A DNA stretch of 64,000 nt, from NCBI GenBank assembly GCA_963576785.1, contig OY756144.1, positions 1,426,001 to 1,490,000 of the forward strand, given 5' to 3'. Below are positions 48,834 through 60,576 of this stretch, piece after piece. Both the position numbers and the translations under genes were made by a program. This stretch comes from Chlorophyllum brunneum. Lineage: Eukaryota > Basidiomycota > Agaricomycetes > Agaricales > Agaricaceae. Below the pieces are notes generated by a model. That model was not told the DNA's origin. It searched no databases and saw only the letters and a list, made by a program, of their open reading frames with translations. Position 1 is the first letter of the stretch. Every line of letters begins with the position of its first letter.

Positions 48834-50257
48834 TCATATACCAAATAGCTGATCTTGCACAGCCTCTGCTAAGAGCTGGTGAACACGTTGTGTTGGATGG
48901 CCGCTATCTATGGAACATGGAGCTTGAGCAATTATTAAGCAGCAATGTGCTGTACTTACTGTACCAGAAATAGCCACTGGGGTCGGCACATGTACAAAAT
49001 CTGCATGGGAAGTCAACACCCGGTGAGAAGTCAATTGTCAGTTGACAGCACCCTGTGACATCTTTGAACCCATAGTCTCCCGGGTTATCAAGGACTTGAT
49101 TGAACCAGGTGTGGGCATCAAAAGTCATAACGATGTTGTCTGACAACAGCATGACGTCATTAGTACTTCCAATCATCGACAGGGGTTGAAATACCAGGAT
49201 ACATCCTCGCGAATTGATTGATATGTTTGGTGAGCACAGCATTGAAGAGGTCTATATGGTCCTTCAGCTGTCCTGGGTTCCCGAGAGAACTCGGGGACCT
49301 TTCTTCGGGTGGGACATTGAGGAAGAGATGCGTCTTTAGGCCATGCTGAGACGCCAAGTCCTACGCGTTGAGGTAGGCTCAGCTAAGAGCCATATAGCTT
49401 CTCACATGAACTTACTACTGCTCTGAAGTAGGATTGCATTTCTGTTTCCCAAAAAGACCCAAAGTCAGTGATCTACAATTATCTCTGGCTCAGCGTCAAA
49501 ACAGGAATAAACTCAGTACGAACGGACGCATTACGATTGGTATCTCCAGTGTCGTTGATCCCGATCCACCAAGCAGTCAACGTTTCGTTTTCAGAATGGG
49601 GGAGGACCATCGAGGCAAAATTCACCCATTGGGAAACCTGGTCGGCTAGTGGAATTGTGAAGCTGTGGTGTAAGGAGAGCCTGAGCCACGCCACAGATTG
49701 AATGAGGTGTTCGCTGTATGCATTCTCCCAAACTCACAAGTCCCCATCAATGTCTGCACCTGCAAAGGCAAAATCCCAGAGCTGCCTTGGGCAATTTAAG
49801 GGGCTACCTTCGAAGCATCCGGTGAGGAACTCGAGCTTGAGGAAGAATTATCAAAATCTGTCCCAAGACCCTAGCACCTATCCACAGCCGCTACTCACCC
49901 AGTTAGAGCCCTCGGAGCTGGTCTGAAATCGGTCCCTATTTTTAGCTGGCAAGAGACTGAATTATGTTGGTACATGCATTGCGAGGTATGATCTCGTTTG
50001 TAAGAAGCTCTTGTGGAGTAAAGGCAAGGTGTAGCTTGTCACCTATGAAGCTGAATGATGACCTTCCAGCCGCAGCAAAGCTACAAGAAGGAAAAGGTAA
50101 CGGACCTGAAATTCGCAAACCCTCGTGTGCCTTGCACGAACGAGTACGAATCGCCAAAGGCATAGACATACTTAGTGCGGTCCCAGGAGAAGGACTGGGC
50201 CTTGGAAATATGGTCAATCGCTAGGGTTGCCAAGATTAACCCGGAGGCGCGTAGCAT
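48834..50257 (-). CDS. CE16-type GDSL acetylesterase, secreted, copy 1
   Basis: Ten exons, 50106-50257, 49978-50050, 49899-49922, 49738-49835, 49524-49680, 49416-49472, 49195-49360, 49052-49139, 48960-49000 and 48834-48907, encode 309 residues. A signal peptide (MLRASGLILATLA...) precedes YVYAFGDSYSFVQ with the nucleophile Ser, then GSNW, GCFEGSPLNCPRQLWDFAFA, WWIGINDTGDT (block III Asn), THLFLNVPP and the final GHPTQRVHQLLAEA with the catalytic His. The family removes acetyl groups from hemicellulose oligosaccharides. The usual Asp three residues before the His is Asn here. The second intron begins with GC (GCATGT at 49977); a GT donor would break the frame. Exon structure equals that of copy 2. 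Confidence 0.88.
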
Positions 50258-50507
50258 GGTAGGATACAATAAATGGGACGGGTTGAAACATCATGAAGGC
50301 TTTTATGTGACCGACCCTGGCTACGCTTTGGCATACGACGGCCCGGACTCAAAGATTCAAGTGCTTCTGCCGGTCTGTGGGTCAAATGACAATAAATCGA
50401 GACAGAGCGGATAGGGCCTTGTATATGATTCTTCGATTTCGAATGAGAAGAATTATATCTATCGAAGATCTAAGCCGTAGGGCTACAAATCAATGACCGC
50501 TGGCCAA

Positions 50508-51928
50508 CTATAACTTTCGCAGATACTCTTCTATTGCTTCGAACAGGATTCGGTGGACATGTTCGGTCGGGTGTTCATCGTCTAGGGCTCGTGTGAGTTG
50601 AAGTACGTGGTAGAAATATATCGTCCACGCACTGTGCCAGAAAAAGTCACTCTGGTCCTGGCAAGTTGTGCAAAAACTAATTCGTGATCTCAGCACTCCG
50701 TGTACTTCGAAACTTGGATAAGTTATACTTCTCGGTGTTGTTAATCCCGAATTTGTGAGGGTAAGTGAGAATATCCATGAAAACGGAGGCAGCATCAAAA
50801 GTCAAAACCAGTTGATCTAGAGTCATTGGTCAATCAACGACTTCGCAGGTCCAGTGGTGCCTACCTGGATTGTCTCTCGCGTACTTGGCAACACGAGCAG
50901 TGAATTTTCCGTTGAATCTTCCTATCATCTCCTTCAACCCTTGTGGCCCCGTGCGGATTGTGTCTGCGAAGGGAGACGCATCGACTGGTGGTATGTTGAG
51001 GAATAGATGTGTGCGGAGCCCATTATGAGCTGCTGTATCCTGAAAAAAATAATCGCATGGATTCGCAGCAGAGTGGATGACCAAGAGGCTCAGAGCATAC
51101 CACAATGCTGAAATAAGCCTCCAAATCGGCATCCAAGAAGGCATTGATGTCCGTTATCTGGAGCAGTGTTTGGATCACCCACAATACTGGGTAAGATCGA
51201 ACCCACAGTCTCGTTGTTGCATGCGTGGCTGCAGTCGTTTATTCCTGCCCACCAAGTCGTCAGGGTTTTTCCCATTGGTTTGGGGAGAAGATCGGCGGCA
51301 TAGTCCAGCCACTGCTTAACTTGGTCCCCCAACTGGACTGTGGTATTTCGGTGCGGTGGAAATCTAATACACAGAGTTGAACGATGATGGAGGCCACAAT
51401 TTGGAGGTGTATGCAGTTACATCGAACCATCGATATCGGATCCTCCATGTGCAAAATCCCACAGCTGTCGGGGGCACAATGAAGGTAAGCCTTGAAAGCA
51501 TCCCGTAAGGTACTCCAGCTATCAATGCAGTAGGCACCAAACGACAACTCATTTTAGAAGTACACTCACCCAATTTGATCCACCAGAACTTGTCTTGTAA
51601 CCCCTGAGCCCCTATTACGCTATAGGAATCAAATGATTTGCTCACACCTTGTTCGGAATGATCTCATTCGTGAGTAGTTGTTCAGGTGTGAAAGCTAGTC
51701 TCGTAGCGTCACCAATAAAGCTGGGGCGTGAGGGTGTTAGTATTGTTCCTAGACCGTGTGCGGCCCCACCAACCTGAATGATGGCAAGCCAAATGCGCCC
51801 GGGACAAACGAGTACGAGTCTCCGAATGCATATACATACTTAATTTCATCCCAACGGAAGCTGTGCCTCGGGCGAGAGGCTGAAAAAGAAACAGAACATA
51901 GAAGCAGAAAGAGAATTTTCGGGAGCAT
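50508..51928 (-). CDS. CE16-type GDSL acetylesterase, secreted, copy 2
   Basis: Ten exons, 51774-51928, 51648-51720, 51569-51592, 51421-51518, 51207-51363, 51101-51157, 50865-51039, 50729-50816, 50633-50676 and 50508-50581, encode 314 residues. A signal peptide (MLPKILFLLLCSVSFSAS) is followed by YVYAFGDSYSFVPG, GSNW, GCFQGLPSLCPRQLWDFAHG, TTWWAGINDC, THLFLNIPP and DEHPTEHVHRILFEA. The second to sixth exons have exactly the lengths found in copy 1 (73, 24, 98, 157, 57), so the pair arose by tandem duplication. All introns here are GT-AG. The role is likely deacetylation of plant hemicellulose outside the cell. The start at 51928 is the first ATG before the signal peptide. Confidence 0.88.
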
Positions 51929-52701
51929 TCAAAGAGAGTGATGTCTTTCGAGAATCAAGTTGACCCAGACGGAGTACCCGTCTACTTATACGACGATTGA
52001 TCCCTTGGGTGAGAAGTGAAGCTCTTTATCTGGCAGTACAAGTTGGATGTGACGTTGTAGGGATACCCTCGGATAGCACTTCTCCTAGGATTATCTTCCC
52101 AGCCGAGCATGCGAAACGAGTTTCTTGAACTCTCATAGTGCGGCTCTGCGGATATCAGGGCCACAGTGTGAACGCTATCTCAACAGTAGATAAATTAAGA
52201 GATAGCGAGCGTGGAAGCCTGGATGCCAAAGGAGACTTGTCACCTGTTGGCCCTGATGGCCACCAGCGAGGACCTGGAGAGAGCTCGTCCATTTGGTTGT
52301 AGTTATCGTAAGCCGACGACGAGGCGAGTACCACGCCAGCGCGGAATACTTGGATTTCATCGAGGAACTGCCAAAAGCCATGATTGCTGAGCGCACTGAG
52401 CATTGAAACTATCCGTTCAATAGACCCGATCCATACTGTAAGCTCCACCTCTCGGTGTCGTCTGTCGTGTCTGTTCCTACCGGGGCATGATAGTATCCGC
52501 ACATATGTGTCTCGGACCGATACCCCCCGCACTGGGCCCGCTCGAAAATCCAGCAACAAGAATCGGGCGTCTAGTGTGTCCGGCGATGGGTAAGTACCGC
52601 CATACGAGTCAGTGGCCCACCGAATATTCACATCAGATTGCGTCATTAGTGTCCAAGCCTTTCTAAGGCACGCTCACTTACCAACCCCCAACACAGGAAT
52701 C
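51929..52701. other. Divergent promoter of acetylesterase copy 2 and SOD1
   Basis: About 770 bases between two divergent starts. A minus-strand frame of 163 codons (52155-52646, true ATG) crosses it but has no known motif and would lie across both promoters; it is not called. No clear regulatory element is seen. Confidence 0.45.
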
Positions 52702-53543
52702 ATGAATTTCTACAGAAACGCTACAATTAGGCAAAAGTCTCTTCTTCTTGCCGCTGCTGCTGCGGCATTAGGAGCCGGTTACATTTACTATTCTTCAAGG
52801 GTGGTTGCCCCCATCATTACCAAAGTACGAACGGCTCCTTTTGTGTGCGTCCTCTTCGGTGCTTACGTCTTGTGAACGCAGGCTGTTGTTGTCTTAAGAC
52901 CCGAGAAGGATTCAAAGGTCACCGGGACCGTTGTTTTTGAACAATCCGCTCAAGGCGGCCCTGTTACTGTGATCGGAGACATTAAAGGCCTTCCTCCAAA
53001 TGCCAAGCTCGGTTTCCACGTCCAGTATGCATACGGATATATAACTTCTCAGTCACTGACAAATTCCTTCAGCCAATGGGGTGACTTAACCGAAGGATGT
53101 ACCTCTGCTGGGCCTCATTTTAACCCGTATGACAAGACGCATGGGGCGCCCGGTGACGACGTCCGCCATGTCGGAGACTTAGGCAACATTGACTCGGATG
53201 ACGATGGTGATGCCAAATTTAGCTTCAAAGACGCCGCACTCTCCCTCAACGGTATCGGTAGTATCGTCGGGTGAGTATTGGGTGTTGCGTGACGTCCATA
53301 TCTTGAATCCTGCCTTTCAGTCGTGCTATTGTCGTTCATTCGGTGAGTTTGACAGTCTGCGGGGATACATGTTTCTCAAGCTGTGTTAGGGTACTGATGA
53401 CCTTGGCCGAGGCGACAATAAGGAGTCGCTTGTGACCGGAAATGCTGGAGCTAGGACCGCCTGTGGTGTAATTGGTAGGTCTGACTGTGTTTTCCGGACA
53501 GGAGCTGACGGCACCCTTATCAGGTCTCGCTCAAACGAAGTAA
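52702..53543 (+). CDS. SOD1: Cu/Zn superoxide dismutase with N-terminal membrane segment
   Basis: Six exons, 52702-52824, 52882-53024, 53073-53270, 53321-53342, 53390-53474 and 53524-53543, encode 196 residues. The enzyme converts superoxide to oxygen and peroxide. Metal ligands are all present: [30 protein letters not shown] and VVHSGTDDLG; so are the disulfide cysteines (EGCTSAG and TACGVIG) and the active-site Arg before the second one. Unlike cytosolic SOD1, the first 41 residues form a basic N-terminus ([12 protein letters not shown]) and a hydrophobic segment ([20 protein letters not shown]). This predicts a membrane-anchored form or a mitochondrial presequence with anchor. This exon joins the catalytic part at a phase 0 intron. 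Confidence 0.92.
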
Positions 53544-53628
53544 TAGCACAAGAATCTCTTGTAAAATGCGGACTGTATTGACACACGGAGCAACTACAAT
53601 CGTGGGCCCTTTTCTGTGGACTGACTGT

Positions 53629-54968
53629 TTACAGGCACTGTAAAATCGATGTCAGTTTTACCTGATACAATGTGAAAAAAACTTACTTGGTAATAATACG
53701 GAGGAGAGATGGCAGTGCAAGTGTATGGACTAGCGCAAACCGTGGGCCCTGTGTAGCCATTTCCTACAACACAGCTTAGCCGATTTTTGCAGCTGAACGT
53801 GTTAATATGACGCACCTCCACATTGTCCCCAGTGGGTCTGAGCAGGTCCAGAGGCAGTGGTGGTGGTTGAGGTGGTGGGGTGGCTCGTGGTAGTGGGCTG
53901 GGTGGTGGTGGTGGTGGTGGTACCGGGGTTGCCGGTGCTGCCGCCGCTACCGATAGCAGTGGTAATAGACCCATTCTCGACATAGACACCACTGAAGTAC
54001 CAATCTTCAGGGGTTTGGTTGGTGATGATGCGCAAGACACCGAGATGCCAATCGGCGGAGTTTGTGCTGGTTGAGGCGCTGATGTTTTGGACGACCTTGG
54101 TGAGGGGAGAAGAGCCTGTAGAAGCCCAGAGACCGACGGTGCCGGAAGAGAACTTCACAATGGTGTTGAGAAAGTGCTACTAGGTGATAAATGTTAAATC
54201 TTACTCACGTCGATATCATAGGCAAAATTGAACCAGGTATCGGCAGTGAAGGGGGTACCCCACTTCTCAACACCACTAACCATCCAGACGAGGTTGCTCG
54301 GATTTGAGCCAACACCATACTTCAACTACAAAAAGACATTAGAACATTTGAGGCCATAAAGGCCTTGAATCATACCTCAGTGAAGTGACTCTCGAAGAAG
54401 CAAACCTGGTGCTCGAGGGTTGGCTACGGAGATTCATTGGTTTTCATCTTATGAGGATAAGTAACAACCAATCACGTACATCAGGAGCGTTGGTGTCACT
54501 GCGTTTCACTGAGAAGTGATAGAACAAGTTGCCAGTACCAATGTTAGTGGAGGTCTGGGGGATCAGTTCGGTACGCTCCATGGTCTGTCCGTTCCAGTTG
54601 GAGGTGCCATCAATGGTCATCTTGATACCGCGTTCCTCAGAAGTCATGGCAGGGTTCTTGTAATCCGAGGAGACGTCAAGATATTGTGAGGTGGGTTGGC
54701 TACCATGGATGTACTGGAGGATTTTCCTCAATATCCCTTCGGGGGAATTGTAGAGTCTGAACTTACCCATTGATAGGAACCGACTTCGTTAGACCAGGAC
54801 CCTAAGAGCTGTTTAATGCTCACTGAAGTCAAGACACATCGATGGGGACGTACATTTGTCAAAGTCGGAAGCGCTGGCGTAGTTGTTGAAGCTGCCATCC
54901 CAGAGTTTGGTACCGGCACTGGCACCAAGAGTCAAGGCAGAAAGAACAGCCCATGTAAGTGCGAACAT
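53629..54968 (-). CDS. GH131 beta-glucanase with C-terminal CBM1
   Basis: Eight exons, 54854-54968, 54767-54801, 54480-54713, 54376-54423, 54209-54325, 53816-54152, 53687-53763 and 53629-53637, encode 323 residues. A signal peptide (MFALTWAVLSALTLGASA) precedes the GH131 domain: KLWDGSFNNYASASDFDKWS, NEVGSYQWYIHG, ERTELIP, FHFSV-like YHFSVKRSD, TLEHQVCFFESHFTEL and TVGLWASTGSSPLTKVV. A Thr/Ser/Pro linker and a cellulose-binding CBM1 (HWGQCGGNGYTGPTVC through YYYQCL) close the protein. The GH131 family cuts beta-1,3-, 1,6- and 1,4-glucans; the CBM1 targets it to cellulose. The last exon is only 9 bases (TGC CTG TAA). The acceptor at 54153 is chosen to keep YDIDFSSGTVG. Confidence 0.92.
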
Positions 54969-55280
54969 ACTGAACACTATTGTTTGGTGGATTCGATAGC
55001 CTACAAATTCACTTTAAGTACTACGAAAGCGGTTCCGTTGATCAATGTCGGCGGACTCTCGCATATTTTCGAAGCTCAGTAAGGGGGGAAATGTCGGGTC
55101 CGGAAAATTCAGCTAGGGGAGAGCAGTTGGGCCACGCCGTCGGGTATAAATCGCGGGTCACGCGTAGATGGGGTAACACTTATGTTGTACAGTATGTATG
55201 CGAATAGTCTATGAGTTAATCCGAGAGGGTATCAAAAGTGGCCACAAAAAAAGCAGGTGAAAAACTCCGCACTGATGGGA
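54969..55280. other. Region between GH131 start and CSC1-like stop
   Basis: 312 bases with the promoter of the GH131 gene and the 3' end of the channel gene, both on the minus strand. Nothing else is seen. Confidence 0.5.
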
Positions 55281-58200
55281 TCATTGCAACTTCTTAAACA
55301 TCCATGATGTCCACCATGATTTATTGATTCGTGATTTCGTCGCCTCGGTCTGCTCCTCCCAAATATAGTGTTGCTTGGCATCCTCCTCCTCTGCGAGAAC
55401 CTCACGGAAAATTGCATTGGATGTGGATAAGTTCTGTGATCGTGACGGACATATCACGAGGTTGTCTGGGGGCGCCAGCGACGTTCGCGAAGTTGAAGCG
55501 TTAAGCGGAACTGTGTTCGCGGAAGGTTGCGTTTCATGACGGAATCCATGGAGTCCCAATTCATGATCCGACGACTTTGCACGCTGCAGAGTAGATGGCA
55601 GTTGCAGAGTGGACATGATAGATTGTGAACGGCCGCGTCCACCGTGTTCGTTTCCGTCAGTAGAGAGTAAGGATGGTGAAGGGGACCCAAAGAAACTAGG
55701 GTGGCGACCCCGACCGGGTCCGGAAACAAGACTGAGGGTGCTCTTTGCTGCGTTAGCTAACTTTCCACGGTAACCTGACGCTTTTCGGGGCCTGGCAACG
55801 TACTCCACATCTGCTTCTCCTGCCTGCACCCGTTTAGCGATGGCCGCAGGTAGCTCGATTTCCTCCGTTCCATCAACGGCCAGAAGTTCACGTGCGTATG
55901 AGACAGGGGAAGTAGCAGTTTCTGACGGAATCGTCATTGGTGTGGAAGAAATCTGGGACGTTTCTGCCGAGGATGTTCGCTCCAGGACCCCCGTTGGGAA
56001 TGTCCCTAGCTGCCCAGCGGCAACTTCGACCGTCAAAGATGTTTTCATGTCAATTGTGTCATCCAGATTCAATAAACCGCAAGGATTCCGGGGCAACCAC
56101 AAGACATTGTCAATTGCCCGCGTGTAAAAGGGATTGTCGTAGGGAAGATCTGGTGTTCTTTGATCGTCCCATCGGATCGGTGATGGATGGGGTACAACGG
56201 GCTTGTTATCGAAAGGACTGAGACCCGGTCCAAACTTTGGCGCATGATGGACTGCCTCCGTGGGCTGGACTTCTGGTCGTGTTCCGAGATTTTCGTTTGC
56301 GGGATTCATTGACTGGGCCAGAGTCTGCTGATCCATTGACACAGAGCGCAACCGGGAAAATGTTCGCTCATGTGGTCCGAAAGGTATTGGTGGCCGTCGT
56401 TGAGGCTGATGAGCACGGTGGCGTACAGAACCGTATGTGAAGTTGGCCCAATCGGGAAGCTTCCAGGTTTTGAAAGGTGATAAAACCCGGGGTTGTCGAT
56501 GGTGAGGCTGAATGAGTCCATTGCCTTCTTGATCGGAGGTCGCCGTTCTAGCTTCTTCATCAGAACTCGCTTGATCACCTTCATTCAGTTCTTGCACGCG
56601 TTGCTTGTTACAAAGAATACCTGCTTCGAGGATATCTTGTTCTTCGAATTGTGCACGGCACTTCCTGGTCAAACTGAGGGTCATTTCAGCTAACCGCCTG
56701 ATGCTTTAAGGTGTCGGGTTTTGCTTACATGATTTTGACTGCAACGGTGAATGCGATCAAGAACGCGGAAAGTCCAACGTTAACGGATTTTTTTAGCACA
56801 ATCATGTATGCAAGAAAAACAGCCTTAGAGTATATCAGTGGCAGCAAGAAGCTTGAAGATCGAGTCGGTATACCTGAGTCAATACGAGGCCTGATACGAA
56901 GTTAGCGCTGCTGGGGATCTTGATGGGCTCTAACTCACCATCAAGAGAATAGCGAACGATACGAATAAGGATAAGCTGCCCGTCCCCTTCATAGTGCTTG
57001 GCATAGACATGAATAAGCTGGGAACGAGATTAGGGTTTGGTTTATATACTGATTGTCCAGCCTCTGACCTGGTTTTTGATAACGCCTGAAGGATCTCAGT
57101 GCCTGCGTGAGGTGTTCAAATATGGTCACGCACCAGACTGGACGAAAAAGTACAGAACGCCAAATGGTAATACGAAAGGGTTGAGCACGGAAAATAATAG
57201 GAGCACATGTATAACCAATATATGGTTAGGGAGCCAATCTATGGCATTAGATGAGTTAGGGAGTGTGTGCATGCCGGGGCAGGACTCACAATAAAAATTA
57301 AATGTACGAGGCCTGGTTCCGACTGCCCTCCTGCGTCTATGGTAAGATGTGGTTCATTGGTTGTTCAATCACGTAGGGAAAGCGATACTTACGGTGTAAT
57401 TTGGCTTTTTGTCTTGGGGTACAATATAAGAGGAAGCTATGAGTCACTCAGTAACGTTTTGTGTATCTTGGAAGGGTAGTCACTGACACCAACTGTGGGG
57501 GACGGGGATCAGACGAGCTCAAACAGGGGGCGGCGGAGGGGTTGCTTACAGAGAGCCAATTCAAAACCTCCGTGCATGGCGGTTGTAAATATTACTATGA
57601 TTCGAGGTTAATATTTGTGACAGATGAAACCATTGCAACTCACGCCAGCCGACATAAAAGGGTCCAGCAGTTGGAAAACTATCGGCGACGATCTCGATAA
57701 CGTCCGGTCGGGCCGTGGATCGAAAGGATTGAAGCACGGACTGCAAAGCGGCAGTACCGACGCAAAAGAAAATAAGGACATTAACAATCAAAAATTTGTA
57801 GTAGCGAGTCATGATACGGTCGTGAAGGGCGGATAAAGTCGTGATAGTGTGTGCTTTTTTGGCGATAAGTAGTAGGATAAGGGGTATGAGGAGAGCAAGT
57901 AGTGCGACGAGAAGGGTGGGTAGGAAGGACTGGATAATTTCAGATTCCCAGGGGTGATGATCTAAGTATCGTTCCTGGCAGAAGGTCAGTGGGACTCTTC
58001 GGATGTTGAGTCAAAGATATTCACCAAGTTTGGCAAGAACAAACTAATGTTCTGGATAGAGACCAAACCCACCAGCAGCGACACAGGGAAGAGCCAAAAC
58101 AAAGTGAATCCCCTGTAAGAAAGTTAGGTAAGATTTGTTGCGAGATTTGTTGCGAGGTTTAGAACAAGCGTACCAAACACCGAGATTGACCACCCAGTCC

Positions 58201-60334
58201 TTGACAAACTGGCGATGTGCATGAGTTTCATGTCTTTGTGTCATGAGTTAGACTTACGTCAGCATTGAATGACGACTTCATGACCCTTATCCAATCCAGA
58301 TCGTTATACATAGGTGCCAAAGTGACCAAGCAAGCGAGAGGGTTATTGGGGTGAACAGCTAGATATTTGCATGCCCTTCTTGCATCGGCGGGATCAGCAA
58401 ATGTAACAAATGCCGTCGAGACAGGTTCAAAATTGGCCGGGGGTTTGGATCTCTGCTCCGTAATGAGAGTCGTCAAGAGGTTGAGCTTGGCCGTATAATA
58501 GTCGATTGATGGTACTATCTGTCCCCTAAACACATGTTCAAGGTTAATCAAGGGCTGGTAGGCGTCCAAACTACTCCGCGGAAGGCCTAGGAGGGTGTCC
58601 CAGATCGTGGTCCGCGAGCGTAAGCGTCTCTGGCGTCGGGTGGGTGGATAGTCTGGGCCAGAAAGCCCATCAGAACTATCAGACTCCGAGCCTTGTGTTC
58701 GTAGCTTTCTGAAAGCGTGGTGAGAGGTCCGAGAGATAACCTTCTTGGAACGTACAGCTAGAGAATCTTGCAGCCCGAACTCCTCAATGAATGGCCCGAT
58801 GGTTTTGATCAACTGTTCCATGCGGGCTTCTTCGTCCAGAACTTCCTCCTGCACACCGTTTTCCGGGTCTACAGCAATGGATCTGCGCCGCCGCGCAATT
58901 TCCACGGCCTTCGAGGCACTGTGTGCAAGGGGTTTCTTCGCTGATTGTCTTTCCATTGCGCCCTTAACTGCCAAAAGTGCTTTGCTGGCCAATTTGATAT
59001 GCGCTGTTTCAAGAAGGCGCAGAATCTCCTCGCGACGCTCCATTAAAGATGCCAATTCAGTCATTTTACGAGCAATTACTACCCGTTCGATGAGCGGTTT
59101 CGCGGGTTCCTGCTTCGAAAACCTTGGAGCGTCCTGTGAAGTGTCTGCAGTCGAAGGGGGAGAATCTTCATGGCCCCCGGGTAGTGAAGGAGTGATATGC
59201 GTAGGAAGATGCTTCGCGCGATTGAACAAGAAGGCGAGTGACTTGTTGAGAAAGCCAGGTTGCGTCGACGACGTCAATCCCATAGACGGCTTTTCAACCT
59301 TTCGGCTCATATAATATTCGAAATATTCCTTCAGATCCTTCTCGTTTCTGAGAGTGTGAGGAACATTGGAGACCATGATGGTGCGACATCGAAGGCCTCT
59401 ATTAGGGTGGTGACAGTCTACTTGGGGAATTTCGGTGAATCCGAATTGAGGGTGAGGATGTGGACAGTAATCGGTGTCTGCCTCACTGTCCGGGTTGGCC
59501 TGTTTGGCGGCGGTGATCTCGGCAGACCGAAGCTTGAAGGCGCCATTGCAAATCCACAGCAAAGTCGCCATCCACGAAAGGGTAATCCAGAATAATAGAC
59601 AGATATGAATCCACAATAATGATAGACCGGTCTCTGTGCCGACGAGAGAGGATATGGAAGCACGAGTCATAGACTTGGGTGATATGCTAGCATCGGAAAA
59701 TCGTACATGGATAGGAAACAGAATCAGGAATGTCGTTAAGGTTTGAAGGAGGGCGAACCAAACTGCAAAAGTGGTCAGATTCCACCAATAAGTTGATTCC
59801 GGATTATAACTCACAGCAGCCGCGTAAAAACCGTATATAGAGGGTTGCATCAATACCTCTTAATGTATGTAGTTTGGCCTCGGGAAATGCCACCACCTGC
59901 TTGGTCCAAGAGAGCGGCCTTGTGGGGGAAGCAGGGGAAGGGAATCTACCAACCACACATCAGTTCCTGCTTCTCGGCGGTCGAATAAAGAGGACTCACT
60001 TTGCCCAGGAACGTCCTTGATAGAGGCTGAAGGAAGCAGTAATTGACTGGTCAGAGTAGTGTTCCGATAATAGAAGAGCCAGACGCACTATCCGAACTCC
60101 CAGGACTCTCGACTACCTAACTGTTCCTCGGGATTGTATTCCCCTCGCCGTCTCCTCTTCATGAGCTCATGAGCACTGACGCATAACACAGTGATTCCTA
60201 TTGCAATCACAGATTGGTTGATGAGGCCGCTAAAATGGACGAAAAGGTGAGTGGGAAGCCCCTAGCACTGAGCGCTAATGAGGGACAACATACCTATAGT
60301 TCTTCGAAAAAGGGCGTGTCTGGATGTCACCCAT
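55281..60334 (-). CDS. CSC1/OSCA (DUF221) mechanosensitive-type cation channel
   Basis: 18 exons: 60294-60334, 60089-60229, 60000-60026, 59815-59945, 58258-59762, 58174-58208, 58025-58112, 57644-57974, 57550-57594, 57488-57492, 57393-57436, 57290-57336, 57134-57238, 57069-57085, 56939-57017, 56874-56890, 56729-56823 and 55281-56673, together 1381 residues in one frame. N-terminal membrane segments (GLINQSVIAIGITVLCVS; FALLQTLTTFLILFPIHV), a cytosolic PHM7-like domain (TIMVSNVPHTLRN...) and the 7-TM region (GGFELALFGLPLILYPKT; RTFNFYYWLPNHILVIHV; HVYAKHYEGDGQL) are the RSN1/CSC1 order. The family forms osmotically gated Ca-permeable channels. An exon of 5 bases (57488-57492) is required to keep the frame. 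The last 460 residues are a disordered Ser/Pro-rich tail. Confidence 0.92.
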
Positions 60335-60576
60335 GGAAAGCGCAGGCTTTACACAGGTGAAATGGCAGATGGGAAGAGAGGCGCGGCTGGCATAAAAGAC
60401 CCCAGGGCGTCAGTCGACATCATGAGAGAACAACTCGCTTTATAGCACCAACCCTCCACGTGATGACTACAGGGCACTAGTTTCAAATTCAATCCCCTCG
60501 ACAATCCATGGGTATGCTAATCTATAGACCCAACACCACTGCTATTACATCCATGTAACCTACGCATAGCACCTCT

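Noticed and set aside
52155..52646. Minus-strand open frame of 163 codons between the acetylesterase and SOD1 genes
   Set aside because: It has an ATG but no recognisable motif, lies across two divergent promoters and is of a length expected by chance at this base composition.
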